Part shown: positions 27,118 through 35,403 of the stretch, in pieces | Position numbering within the stretch: the stretch's first letter is position 1 | Layout: each line of letters opens with the position of its first letter | Source: Rhodoferax sp. | GTDB taxonomy: Bacteria > Pseudomonadota > Gammaproteobacteria > Burkholderiales > Burkholderiaceae_C | Length of the DNA stretch: 64,000 nt | Direction: 5' to 3' | Assembly (NCBI GenBank): GCA_031291305.1 | Contig: JARLJH010000052.1 | Span: forward strand, 1-64,000 | Program-made: the position numbers and the translations under genes | The notes under the pieces: model-generated | The model's database searches: none | Seen by the model: only the letters and a program-made list of their open reading frames with translations | What the model was told of the DNA's origin: nothing

Positions 27118-28100
27118 AGCGCCCATTTCTGATCGCTGCCCTGCTGGCCCTGGCGGCGCACGCCCCAGCCCAGACGAATTCATCGGCTCAGGCCCCCACT
27201 CAGGCAAAAACCGAATCCAGCGCGTCCACGCTGTGGTCGAGTCTGTGGCGCAATGCCGACCAGCGCGCCGAGGTACTGTTGCAGCAAGGCCATGCCAGCG
27301 ACGCCGCCAAACTCTATACCGACCCACGACGCAAGGCCTACGCGCAGATCAAAGCGGGTGACTATGCGGCAGCTGCAAGTGAACTCAAAGCCCTGAACGA
27401 TGCCGAGGCCCACTACAACCGGGGCAACGCTCTGGCGCAAGCGGGTGACCTGCAAGGCGCACTCGATGCGTATGACGCGGCCCTCAAACAGGACCCCAGC
27501 CACCAGGACGCCCGCCACAACCGCGATCTGGTGGCCAAGGCACTGCAAAAGCAGAAGGACGCGCAAAAGAACAAGCCTCAAGACGGCAAGTCCCAAGACA
27601 AGCCCCAGGATGGCAAGCCGCAGGACAAGAAGGACGGCAACCAGAACGGCCAGCAGAACAGCAAGCCCGGCGACCAACCCGACAAGCCCGACAGCGGCCA
27701 GGGCAACCAGCCTGATCACAAAGCGGGGGAAAAGACCAGTGACAAACCCGGTGACAAGCAGGATGCCCAGCAGGCAAGCAACCCCAACAACAAGCCGGGC
27801 GACAAAGCTCAGCCCAATCAGGCTTCGCCAAACCAGCCGGGCGCTCCTGGCAAGCCAGACGCCGCACAGCCCCAACCATCCGCCAGTGACGCCGAACAAG
27901 CCCGCCGCGATGTCAACGCCACGCTGCAGCCGAAGGCCCAGGACGCGACGGGTGACGCGGGCAACGCAACGCCCCCTTTAACCGAGAAACAAATCGCCCA
28001 AGAGCAATGGCTGCGCAGCATCCCCGACGACCCCGGAGGCCTGCTGCGCCGCAAATTCCTGATTGAGCACATGATGAGACAGCGAGACGCCAAACCATGA
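27114..28100 (+). CDS. batC: BatC: periplasmic TPR protein with a charged low-complexity tail
   Basis: 328 aa. Signal peptide MKRPFLIAALLALAAHAPAQ, then a TPR region (HYNRGNALAQAGDLQGALDA at about 100-120). From about residue 140 to 265 the chain is almost only Lys, Asp, Gln, Asn, Pro and Gly, which predicts disorder. It ends with a short conserved segment (EQWLRSIPDDPGGLLRRKF) seen in BatC/BatB-like TPR proteins. ATGA overlaps join it to batB and batD, and CGGAGG precedes the ATG. Confidence 0.9.
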   Translation: MKRPFLIAALLALAAHAPAQTNSSAQAPTQAKTESSASTLWSSLWRNADQRAEVLLQQGHASDAAKLYTDPRRKAYAQIKAGDYAAAASELKALNDAEAHYNRGNALAQAGDLQGALDAYDAALKQDPSHQDARHNRDLVAKALQKQKDAQKNKPQDGKSQDKPQDGKPQDKKDGNQNGQQNSKPGDQPDKPDSGQGNQPDHKAGEKTSDKPGDKQDAQQASNPNNKPGDKAQPNQASPNQPGAPGKPDAAQPQPSASDAEQARRDVNATLQPKAQDATGDAGNATPPLTEKQIAQEQWLRSIPDDPGGLLRRKFLIEHMMRQRDAKP

Positions 28101-29887
28101 AGAAGACGATCCATCATCTGGCCGTCGCCCTGCTCGCGGGCATATTGAGCCTGCCTGCGCTGGCCACAACCACCGCATCCCTTGACAGAACCCAGGTGGC
28201 TCTGGGTGACACTGTGCGGCTGCTGGTGCAAACCGACGCCAGCACCGACAAGCAGCCCGACATCGGCCCACTGCAGCAGGACTTTGCCGTGCTGGGCAGC
28301 AGCCACGGCTCCAGCACGCAGATCATCAATGGCCACATATCCTCGCAAACGCAGGTCACGCTGTTCCTGTCGCCCAAACACGAGGGCACGATCCGCATTC
28401 CGCCGCTGAGCTGGGGCGCCGAGCAGTCGGCAGCGCTGGAGCTGACGGTGGGCGGCAGTGGCAACGCGCCAGCGCAGGGCGACGCCGGGCAAGCCGGGGC
28501 CGCACCGGTGTCCATGTCGGCCACGCTCGACCAGAAACACCCCTATGTGCAATCGTCCGTGGTGCTGACACTGCGGCTGTCCGTGGGGGTGCCACTTACC
28601 CAGGCCAGCCTGGACATGCCCGGCAGCGCCGATGTGTTGGTTAAACAGCTGGGCGAAGACACGCAGACCACCGAGTCGCGCAACGGCCGCAATTACCAGG
28701 TGATCGAGCGTAAATACCTGCTGATCCCGCAGCGCAGCGGCCAGATCAACCTCAAAGGCCCGACGCTGGATGCCCAGGTGCAGGACAGCAACATGCCGGA
28801 CATCAATTCATTCTTCGGCAATGCGTTTGGCAACATCCCGCTGGGCCGCATGATGGGCAGCACGCGCCCGCTGCGCCTGTCGGCCGAGAGCATCGTGCTG
28901 AACGTACAGCCAAGACCCGCAGCCGCCACCGGGGCCGACTGGTTACCGGCGCAAAAAGTCACGCTGGACGAAAGCTGGCGGCCCGACAACGCCAGCGTGC
29001 ACGTCGGCGAACCGCTCACGCGCCACCTGCACCTCACAGCGCTGGGCCTCACCGGCACGCAACTGCCCGACCTGAGCAAGCTGATGACCGTGCCCGACGG
29101 CATCAAACCCTACCCCGACCAGGCCAAGACTGACGAAAGTGTGCGTAGCGGCACCATGCTGGGCAGCCGCGATCAGGACATCGCCTTGATCGCCAGCCAG
29201 CCCGGCCACTACGAGCTGCCCGCCCTGAAAGTCGCCTGGTGGGACACCGTGGCCAATGTGCAGCGTGAAGCCACGCTGCCTGCACGCTCGCTCGACGTGC
29301 TACCAGCGGCCGACGGCCAGGCCGCTCAAACTCCACCAGCGACCAACAACGCACCCGTAGCCCTGCCGACACAAGGCACGCCGGGCAATGCGCTGCATGT
29401 GGACTTGCCCCCAGGTAGCGCAATGGCGCGGGCCTCGGTGTGGCCATGGGTGAGCGCGGTGTTGGCGCTGCTGTGGTTGGGCACTGGTGTCGCCTGGTGG
29501 CGCGCGAGACATGCTCCGGCGCAATCAGCGCCAGTGCCTAGCACCGCTTCACCGGCACCCGCTGGTCGGCTGGCTGGTTTATCGAGTAGCAAAAGCCTGA
29601 GTGAGCTGCAGCGCGCCTGTCGCGACAACGACGCGCAAGCGGCGCGCCAGGCCGTGCTCAGCTGGGCGGCCAGTTTCTGGCCAGATTCCCCGCCGCGTGG
29701 CCTGAAAGCCGTGGCCCAGCGTCTGGCAGACCCGCGCTTCACCGAACCGCTGCAACAGCTGGACCGCGCCTGTTATGCCGGGTCAGCAGCGTGGCAGGGC
29801 GCGTCACTGGCGCAAGCCTTCGCCCAGTCGCCGCGCCAGGCCGCTGTTGACAAGGTCGCTCCGGTGATCCCTGATTTGTACGGCTAG
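28097..29887 (+). CDS. batD: BatD-family protein (oxygen tolerance)
   Basis: 596 aa, last gene of the operon. A signal peptide ends near LPALATTTA; beta-rich periplasmic repeats follow (for example HEGTIRIPPLSWG and SGQINLKGPTL). A transmembrane helix (VWPWVSAVLALLWLGTGVAWW) near residue 455 leads to a short cytoplasmic helical domain. This topology is typical of BatD. The operon closes here; a convergent minus-strand gene follows after nine bases. Confidence 0.92.
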   Translation: MKKTIHHLAVALLAGILSLPALATTTASLDRTQVALGDTVRLLVQTDASTDKQPDIGPLQQDFAVLGSSHGSSTQIINGHISSQTQVTLFLSPKHEGTIRIPPLSWGAEQSAALELTVGGSGNAPAQGDAGQAGAAPVSMSATLDQKHPYVQSSVVLTLRLSVGVPLTQASLDMPGSADVLVKQLGEDTQTTESRNGRNYQVIERKYLLIPQRSGQINLKGPTLDAQVQDSNMPDINSFFGNAFGNIPLGRMMGSTRPLRLSAESIVLNVQPRPAAATGADWLPAQKVTLDESWRPDNASVHVGEPLTRHLHLTALGLTGTQLPDLSKLMTVPDGIKPYPDQAKTDESVRSGTMLGSRDQDIALIASQPGHYELPALKVAWWDTVANVQREATLPARSLDVLPAADGQAAQTPPATNNAPVALPTQGTPGNALHVDLPPGSAMARASVWPWVSAVLALLWLGTGVAWWRARHAPAQSAPVPSTASPAPAGRLAGLSSSKSLSELQRACRDNDAQAARQAVLSWAASFWPDSPPRGLKAVAQRLADPRFTEPLQQLDRACYAGSAAWQGASLAQAFAQSPRQAAVDKVAPVIPDLYG

Positions 29888-29896
29888 CGTGCAACA

Positions 29897-30313
29897 CTAG
29901 GCGGTCGGCACAATGACCATCCAACCGACGCCAAAGCGATCTTTCAGCATGCCGAAACAGGGGGAGAAAAAGGTCTGCCCCAAGGGCATGGTCACCTTGC
30001 CGTCCACCTGCAGCGCCTGAAAGACACGCTGCGCTTCTGGCGCGTCAGCCACGCCCAGCGACAGACAGAAACCATTGAAGTCGCTCGGCTTGGCAGAGTC
30101 GCCATCAGACATCATCAACAAGGTTTCGCCAATCCGCAGGGTGGCATGCATGATCTTGTGTTCGAAACCCGGTGGCGTCATGCCCGGCGGAGGAGGTTGA
30201 GGGCTCTCGTCCATGCGCATTTGCATGACCACTTCGGCGCCCAACACCGCCTTGTAAAAGGCGATGGCTTCTTCACAGCGACCGTTATAAAACAAGTAGG
30301 GTTCAACTTTCAT
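29897..30313 (-). CDS. VOC-superfamily protein, PhnB-like
   Basis: 138 aa with the two beta-alpha-beta-beta-beta modules of the glyoxalase/bleomycin-resistance fold. Signature stretches are VEPYLFYNGRCEEAIAFYKA at the start, MHATLRIGETLLMMSDG in the middle and WMVIVPTA at the end. This is the PhnB/YjdN group; no enzyme activity is established for it. The next upstream gene on the same strand is an AHSA1-type protein (50 bp away), and such pairs are commonly co-transcribed. Confidence 0.88.
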   Translation of the reverse strand: MKVEPYLFYNGRCEEAIAFYKAVLGAEVVMQMRMDESPQPPPPGMTPPGFEHKIMHATLRIGETLLMMSDGDSAKPSDFNGFCLSLGVADAPEAQRVFQALQVDGKVTMPLGQTFFSPCFGMLKDRFGVGWMVIVPTA

Positions 30314-30363
30314 GGCAACCTCACAGTCTAAAAAGTGAGCACTATGCTAAGGCTGATAAAGGG

Positions 30364-30810
30364 CTAATCGGGAATATCTGGCTCAACCAGCGTGGCCAGC
30401 TGCGCCAGAGATTCCTGCCAGCCCAGATAACACATCTCAACGGGAATGACCTCTGGCACGCCTTCCTGCGTGATGCTCATCTCGGTGCCGCACAACACCG
30501 GTTTGAAAGACACGGTGGTCTTCATGTCACCAGGCAGGTTGGGGTCGTCAAACTTGTCCGTGTAGCAAATTTTGCGGTCCGGCACGAGCTCCAGATACGC
30601 GCCGCCAAAACTGTGACCCTTGCCGGTCTTGAAATTGGTAAACGACATCTTGTAGCTGCCGCCCACTCTGGCGTCCATGTGGTCCACCTGGCAGGTGAAA
30701 CCATACGGCGGCATCCACTTGGCCATGGCATCCGCATTCAGAAACGCCCGGTAGACCCGTTCCACCGGGGCGCGCAACACGCGATGAAGCTGGATCGTCC
30801 CTGTCGCCAT
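30364..30810 (-). CDS. SRPBCC/AHSA1-family protein
   Basis: 148 aa with the helix-grip fold of the AHSA1/START-like group: VLRAPVERVYRAFLNADAM, WMPPYGF, GGSYKMSFTNF, and GWQESLAQLATLVEP at the C-terminus. Such proteins bind hydrophobic ligands; the ligand is unknown. A good GGAGAC site sits before the ATG. It is upstream of the PhnB-like gene on the same strand. Confidence 0.88.
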   Translation of the reverse strand: MATGTIQLHRVLRAPVERVYRAFLNADAMAKWMPPYGFTCQVDHMDARVGGSYKMSFTNFKTGKGHSFGGAYLELVPDRKICYTDKFDDPNLPGDMKTTVSFKPVLCGTEMSITQEGVPEVIPVEMCYLGWQESLAQLATLVEPDIPD

Positions 30811-30937
30811 GGTCAGTCTCCTTTTTCAGTTGAAACGCTGCACCACCGTCCTTGGCAGCTGACCAGCATGCGTCGTCCGGCGTCAACAGCGTATACAAAA
30901 AGAAAACCGGTCGCCAGCCCAGGCGGCCTCAACCCTA

Positions 30938-31198
30938 CTACGAGGCGGGTCGGCCCAGCACCGACCAACCGGCGTGGCGGTTGGTCTTGTCGTTCTCATA
31001 CTCCCAGATGGTTCCGCAGGCCTCGCAACGGTATCTGGTGATGGTGACCGACCCCTGCGTGTGCGCCACCGTGCGGTTGCTACCCTGCACCAGCTCAGCG
31101 TGGCCGCGTGCGCGACGCCAGTTTTGCTGAATGCCCGCGCAGGACGCGCACATGGTGGATTTGTCGGACTCTTCGTGGGAGGGCAGGTCTGTGGTCAT
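30938..31198 (-). CDS. Small zinc-ribbon protein next to TapT
   Basis: 86 aa with two CxxC knuckles (CASC near residue 17 and CEAC near residue 59), consistent with one structural zinc. The second knuckle is followed by GTIWEYENDK. It begins ten bases after the stop of the DTW-domain gene, so both are probably on one transcript. I recognise no named family. The start is taken at MTTDLPSHEE, not the in-frame ATG 14 codons earlier, which would overlap the neighbour. Confidence 0.65.
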   Translation of the reverse strand: MTTDLPSHEESDKSTMCASCAGIQQNWRRARGHAELVQGSNRTVAHTQGSVTITRYRCEACGTIWEYENDKTNRHAGWSVLGRPAS

Positions 31199-31208
31199 GG
31201 GGCTGTGC

Positions 31209-31967
31209 TTAAAGGGGGTGATTGTCGCTGTGCGGCACACACAACTCTCGCAAGCGCTGGTGCGCCGCGTCGTCCAGCTTCAGCGGCTGCTGGTTTTTGG
31301 CCAGCAGGTAGTGGTCGGTAAACACGTCCAGATAGGCGTCCAGCACCTGCGCGGCATGCGGCTCACCGGCCAGGGCCAGGCACAGAGCGCCGACCTCGGA
31401 GGTGCAAAAGTGGTCGCTGCGACTGGAGCGACGCAGACGGTAGTTGGAGATCTGCTCCGGCTGCAGGCTAAGCACCGGGAACGGGTCCAAATACGGGCTT
31501 TTGCGAAACATCTTGCTGGCTTCAGACCAGGTGCCATCCAGCAGCACAAACAACGGGCGTTTGGCGGGTTGTCCATCGGTGGCCAAGTCGGGCAGCAGCA
31601 CCGTGACCATGCGCTCCGGCGTCGCAAACTCTGCCGGAAACACCACATACGGCTGCCACTGCGGGTCGGCCAGCAGAGTCAGCAGAGCCGGGTCCACCTC
31701 GGTGCGCGCCCAGCCAAAGGCAAAGGTGTCGGCCACCACGTCGGCAATCAGCCAGCCGGTGTTGCTGGGTTTGAGCGGTTCAATGTCGGCCATCAGCAGG
31801 CACATGCCGGCGCTCGTGGGCACCACCGGGCGCAGGTCGCACAGGCAGTGGCTGGGCATCAAGCGGCAGCCGGGGCAGCGCCCGCCCTGCGGCCAACCGC
31901 GGGCGCGAAAGGGTTTGACGGCGCGCGCCAGGCGGGCGGTGCGCAATTGGGAGACGGCGTGGGGCAT
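31209..31967 (-). CDS. tapT: DTW-domain tRNA-uridine aminocarboxypropyltransferase
   Basis: 252 aa enzyme that would add the 3-amino-3-carboxypropyl group of S-adenosylmethionine to a uridine of tRNA (acp3U). The N-terminal metal motif is CPGCRLMPSHCLC. The hallmark DTW-like motif appears as LLDGTWSEASKMF, and YRLRRSSRSDHFCTSEVGA lies near the C-terminus. It is followed ten bases later by the small zinc-ribbon gene. Confidence 0.88.
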   Translation of the reverse strand: MPHAVSQLRTARLARAVKPFRARGWPQGGRCPGCRLMPSHCLCDLRPVVPTSAGMCLLMADIEPLKPSNTGWLIADVVADTFAFGWARTEVDPALLTLLADPQWQPYVVFPAEFATPERMVTVLLPDLATDGQPAKRPLFVLLDGTWSEASKMFRKSPYLDPFPVLSLQPEQISNYRLRRSSRSDHFCTSEVGALCLALAGEPHAAQVLDAYLDVFTDHYLLAKNQQPLKLDDAAHQRLRELCVPHSDNHPL

Positions 31968-31970
31968 GGG

Positions 31971-32106
31971 TCAGGATTCCGGGGTGGAGGGTTGGTGCCA
32001 GCCCGGCACGTTGATGGCGTAGCGCGTGGCCTTGCCCACGCCTTGCACCTGCAGCAGGCCTTTGGCCAGCAGGTTGGTTGGGCTTGAGGCGTATTTTAGG
32101 CAATAC
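31971..32106 (-). pseudogene. Remnant of a winged-helix C-terminus
   Basis: In the minus frame ending at the TGA 31971-31973, the last about 35 codons read like the end of a winged helix: NLLAKGLLQVQGVGKATRYA, then INVPGW. This resembles the ATRDL-type winged helices at the C-terminus of Fic-family and related proteins. Further upstream the frame loses any similarity and meets a TAG, and there is no start. It stops four bases before the TapT coding start. Probably a decayed gene end. Confidence 0.4.
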
Positions 32107-32304
32107 GGCTCAAAAACTGATGCGCATTCCCGGAGGCACGACGCCTAGCATGGAGCCACTGCTGATCAAGGCGCACGACCTTTCCCAGCTGGTCACCACG
32201 CTTGCAGCTTGGCGTGTGCCGCCAGAGCGGCGCGGCGTCGCCCTTGTGTGGTCCTCACAGATCAGGGCAGACTCAAGCGCCTTCACCGTGCATAATCGCG
32301 CCTC
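32107..32304 (+). other. Intergenic stretch with an unrecognised open frame
   Basis: An ORF from ATG 32117 (or 32150) to TGA 32308 would encode 51-63 aa (MEPLLIKAHDLSQLVTTLA...), with G/C-rich third positions. It resembles nothing I know and has no clear ribosome site. Its stop overlaps the ATG of the following short ORF (ATGA). It could be a small gene, the 5' leader of the EamA gene, or chance. A CATAAT -10-like hexamer at 32291-32296 would start transcription just before the short ORF. Confidence 0.25.
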
Positions 32305-32454
32305 ATGAACGCACTGACCACCCGCAACCCATACGCCGCTCACGTGGCCACGATTCGGGTCTGCGCCGGTGCTTGCTTTCCCCCTCCTGTGACACCGCCT
32401 CCCGGTATCACCGTGCCTGGCCTCTACCCACCGGTAGCGCGCCTCGCAGGTTGA
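32305..32454 (+). CDS. Candidate leader peptide with two Pro-Pro-Pro runs
   Basis: A 49-codon ORF (MNALTTRNPYAAHV...) 113 bp upstream of an EamA-family exporter. It holds two triple-proline runs (FPPPVT and PPPGI, residues 26-33) plus later PP, the pattern that stalls ribosomes unless EF-P acts. Short stems follow the ORF, e.g. TTGACC-aacgc-GGTCAG. No family is recognised. A regulatory upstream ORF that couples translation to exporter expression is an inference from layout. Confidence 0.35.
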   Translation: MNALTTRNPYAAHVATIRVCAGACFPPPVTPPPGITVPGLYPPVARLAG

Positions 32455-32567
32455 TTTCCCGGCTCTCCTATCTCTCCAGCTTGACGCCTTGACCAACGCG
32501 GTCAGGTATGTGCGCGTTTGTGCGCCCGCGCTGGGGAGTTTCATGGCTTTTGTTACAGGAATTTCTC

Positions 32568-33428
32568 ATGACTTTGCTTAAAACGGTCTGGACCGCCTAT
32601 GGTCCAACGGCCTTGTTCGTGCTGCTGTGGAGCAGTGGTGCACTCTTCGCCAAGTGGGGGCTTGCGCATGGCTCGGCCTTCGCCTTTCTGACCCTGCGCT
32701 TTGCGCTGGCCCTGCTGGTGTTGATGCTGGTGGGTGTCTGGCGCAGGCGTTGGTTGCCAGTACCAGGGACGCGTTTGCACGTGGCCGCCACCGGTTTGCT
32801 GCTGGTGGGCAGCTACTCGATCTGCTACCTGCTGGCGCTGGACCACGGGCTCACGCCGGGTGTGCTGGCCACAGTGCTGGGGGTGCAGCCCATGCTAACC
32901 TTGCTGCTGGGTGAGCGTCGCCTGGCCGCACGGCGTCTGCTGGGGCTGGCTTTGGCGCTGGGTGGCCTTTGCCTGGTGGTGTGGAACAGTTTGACGCAGG
33001 CCCGCGTCTCGGCCTTGGGCATGTTGTTCGCCTTCGCCGCCTTGGGCTGTATGACGGCGGGTGCGATGCTGCAAAAGCGCATCCACCAAGCTCCTGCTGA
33101 GGTGATGCCGCTGCAGTACGCTGTCAGCCTGCTGTTGTGTCTGGCCTTTTTGCCTTTTCAGCCGCACGGTTTTGAATGGGTGCCGGGCTTTGTGCTGCCA
33201 GTGGTCTGGATGGCGTTGGTGATTTCGGTACTGGCTACCTTGCTGCTGTATCGGCTGATCCAGACGGGCAATCTGGTCAACGTCACCAGCCTGTTTTACC
33301 TGGTGCCGGGCGGCACGGCGGCGCTGGACTGGCTGGTGTTTGGTAACACCATGGCCCCCACGGCGCTGATCGGCATGGGGGCCATTCTGCTGGGCTTGTT
33401 GCAGGTGTTCCGAACGCCCAGGGCATAG
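32568..33428 (+). CDS. EamA-family (DMT) exporter 1
   Basis: 286 aa with ten hydrophobic helices arranged as two EamA repeats (first repeat from FVLLWSSGALFAKWGLAHG; second from GMLFAFAALGCMTAGAMLQK). The EamA mark FYLVPGGTAALDWLVFGN near the end is intact. ATG 32568 has AGGA upstream. Substrate unknown: such proteins export amino acids and metabolites. The gene lies directly before an AraC-type regulator, which probably controls it or the second EamA gene. Confidence 0.9.
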   Translation: MTLLKTVWTAYGPTALFVLLWSSGALFAKWGLAHGSAFAFLTLRFALALLVLMLVGVWRRRWLPVPGTRLHVAATGLLLVGSYSICYLLALDHGLTPGVLATVLGVQPMLTLLLGERRLAARRLLGLALALGGLCLVVWNSLTQARVSALGMLFAFAALGCMTAGAMLQKRIHQAPAEVMPLQYAVSLLLCLAFLPFQPHGFEWVPGFVLPVVWMALVISVLATLLLYRLIQTGNLVNVTSLFYLVPGGTAALDWLVFGNTMAPTALIGMGAILLGLLQVFRTPRA

Positions 33429-33492
33429 GTCCGAGCATTGGCAACTGCGGGGCGGTCACGCATGCGCAGGTGTGGTGGCCATAATCGCTTTC

Positions 33493-34332
33493 ATGATCAC
33501 CCGCCCCATCCACCGCGCCCAGGTTTTCAGCTCGCCTTGGGCGGGTGTGTATGGCACGCATTTGGAGAGCGAGCGCCATTTCGGGCGGCACTGGCATGCG
33601 GTGTATGGCTTGGGTCTGCTGGAGGACGGCGCCCAGCGCTCGGCCAGTGGGCGGGGCACGGTGGCTGCCTACGCGGGGGATTTGATCTGCACCAACCCCG
33701 GTGAAGTGCATGACGGGCAAGCGCTGGGCGGTCTGTCACGGCGTTGGCGGATGGTCTATGTTGAGCCATCTGTCATGGCCACGATGGCCGGGCACCCAGA
33801 CGACACGCTTGCGCCGAATGTGGCGCTGACGCAGCCAGTCTTTCAGAACCCAGCGTTGCGCCAGGCCTTGCGCAGCCTGTTGGCAAGCGTGGAAAGCTGG
33901 AATACGGGTCTATTCGCCACCGCTGCTGACGCGCTGGCTTGTGAAGAGGCGTTGGTGGCCGTGTGCGCTGGTTTGCTCGCACAGCATTCGACGGCTGCGC
34001 CACAGCCGGAGGTCCGCGCCGATGTGCGCCTGGTGCGCGAGCGGCTGGCCGATAACCCGTTGCAGGCACCCACGCTGACCGAGTTGGCGGAGCTGGCTGG
34101 CATCAGCAAGTTTCAGGTGCTGCGGCGCTTTGAAAAGGTCCATGGCCTGACACCCTACGCCTGGCTGCTGCAACAGCGCACCGAGCTGGCGCGCCGCCAG
34201 ATTTGCGCCGGGGCCAGTCTGGCTGATGCGGCGGCCGCCAGCGGCTTTGCCGACCAGAGCCACATGACGCGCGTTTTCTCGCGCCAGTTTGGTTTCACGC
34301 CCGGAGTCCTGCGTCAGGCCACACAGGGTTGA
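33493..34332 (+). CDS. AraC-family transcriptional regulator
   Basis: 279 aa: a cupin-like N-terminal ligand domain (ERHFGRHWHAVYGLGLL..., GDLICTNPGEVHDG) and a C-terminal double helix-turn-helix (LTELAELAGISKFQVLRRFE; DAAAASGFADQSHMTRVFSR, ending FGFTPGVLRQA). The N-domain type is common in AraC regulators of amino-acid exporters. It sits between two EamA exporter genes in the same direction, which are the obvious targets. Confidence 0.92.
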   Translation: MITRPIHRAQVFSSPWAGVYGTHLESERHFGRHWHAVYGLGLLEDGAQRSASGRGTVAAYAGDLICTNPGEVHDGQALGGLSRRWRMVYVEPSVMATMAGHPDDTLAPNVALTQPVFQNPALRQALRSLLASVESWNTGLFATAADALACEEALVAVCAGLLAQHSTAAPQPEVRADVRLVRERLADNPLQAPTLTELAELAGISKFQVLRRFEKVHGLTPYAWLLQQRTELARRQICAGASLADAAAASGFADQSHMTRVFSRQFGFTPGVLRQATQG

Positions 34333-34411
34333 CCTTGCGTTGCAATAGCGTTCAAGACTTTCGAGAGCTGCCGCACGAGACTACGTGCTGGTTCAATACT
34401 CAAGGTCGCGT

Positions 34412-35335
34412 ATGTCGGAGTCTCTGAAAGGCCAGCTGCTGTGTAGCTTGGCGATGGTGCTGGTAGGCAGCACGGTGGTGGTCAGCAAGATCATTGGGCA
34501 AGACATCGAGCCCTTTTTGGCGACAGCCATGCGCCACGCGCTGGCATTGCCGGTATTTCTGCTGTTGATGCGCGGCACGCGGGCGCGGTTTGCCCGTGTC
34601 AGTCTGCATGATGCGGTGCTGTTGCTGGTTCAGGCGGCGGCGGGAAGCGTGGGCTATTCGGTGCTGTTGATTCAGGGCGTGCAGCTGTCCGGCGCGGCGG
34701 ATGCCAGTGTCATCGCGGGCACCTTGCCAGCCATGTCCGCGCTGTTTGCCATGGTGGCTCTGGGCGAGCGCCCGGGTGCGCGCATGCTGCTCTCCATGGC
34801 GCTGGCCACGGTGGGTGTCGTGATGGTTTCGCTATCACCCGACGCGGTGGCCCAGTCCAGCACCCGATTGAAAGGCATTGGCCTGGTGCTGGGAGCCATT
34901 GCCTGTGAATCAGGGTTTATTTTGGCCAACAAACGCCTGGCACAACCGATGCCTGCGCTGCAGATGTCCACGTTGATGTGCGCCGGTGGGCTGCTGCTGT
35001 CAGCTGTGGCGGCGTGGTGGGTGGCACCTGTTTCGGTATCCAAGGAGATGAGCACACCCGCATTGCTAGGCGTGGCCTACTACGCTTGGGTGCCTACCGT
35101 CGGCGGATTTTTGCTATGGTACGCGGGCAGCGCCAGAACCAGCGGCGCGCGCGCCTCGCTGGCAACTGTGTGGCTACCCGTTTCAGCGTTGTTGCTGTCG
35201 GCACTGTTCCTGGGTGAGATCATTCACCCTTGGCAGTGGCTGGGCTTTGCCTGTGTGGTGCTGGCCATCGTGATCACGTTTCGTGGGGATACCGATTCAG
35301 CGGGTTCCGCGAATCGTTGGAGAGAAGATGCATAG
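34412..35335 (+). CDS. EamA-family (DMT) exporter 2
   Basis: 307 aa with ten membrane helices in two EamA repeats (ending VLAIVITF). The start at MSESLKGQLL is chosen over a GTG nine codons earlier. It follows the AraC regulator by 79 bp. Sequence is clearly different from exporter 1, so this is not a recent tandem duplicate. Substrate unknown. Confidence 0.88.
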   Translation: MSESLKGQLLCSLAMVLVGSTVVVSKIIGQDIEPFLATAMRHALALPVFLLLMRGTRARFARVSLHDAVLLLVQAAAGSVGYSVLLIQGVQLSGAADASVIAGTLPAMSALFAMVALGERPGARMLLSMALATVGVVMVSLSPDAVAQSSTRLKGIGLVLGAIACESGFILANKRLAQPMPALQMSTLMCAGGLLLSAVAAWWVAPVSVSKEMSTPALLGVAYYAWVPTVGGFLLWYAGSARTSGARASLATVWLPVSALLLSALFLGEIIHPWQWLGFACVVLAIVITFRGDTDSAGSANRWREDA

Positions 35336-35396
35336 AAGAATATATCTCTAGCCCCCGTCTATATTGCATACATAGCTACCAAAAGCATAGTTTAGT
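35336..35396 (+). repeat. AT-rich hairpin repeat, copy D
   Basis: CTCTAGCCCCCGTCTATA followed by ATAGCTACCAAAAGCATAG. It starts right after the stop of exporter 2 and ends seven bases before the alkB ATG, so it forms nearly the whole gap between these genes. The GGGCTA arm has been lost. Confidence 0.75.
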
Positions 35397-35403
35397 AGTG
35401 ACC

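Noticed and set aside
32110-32544. 144-codon minus-strand frame before exporter 1
   Set aside because: Composition is Arg/Ser/Gly-biased like an antisense shadow, it has no ribosome site and resembles no family.
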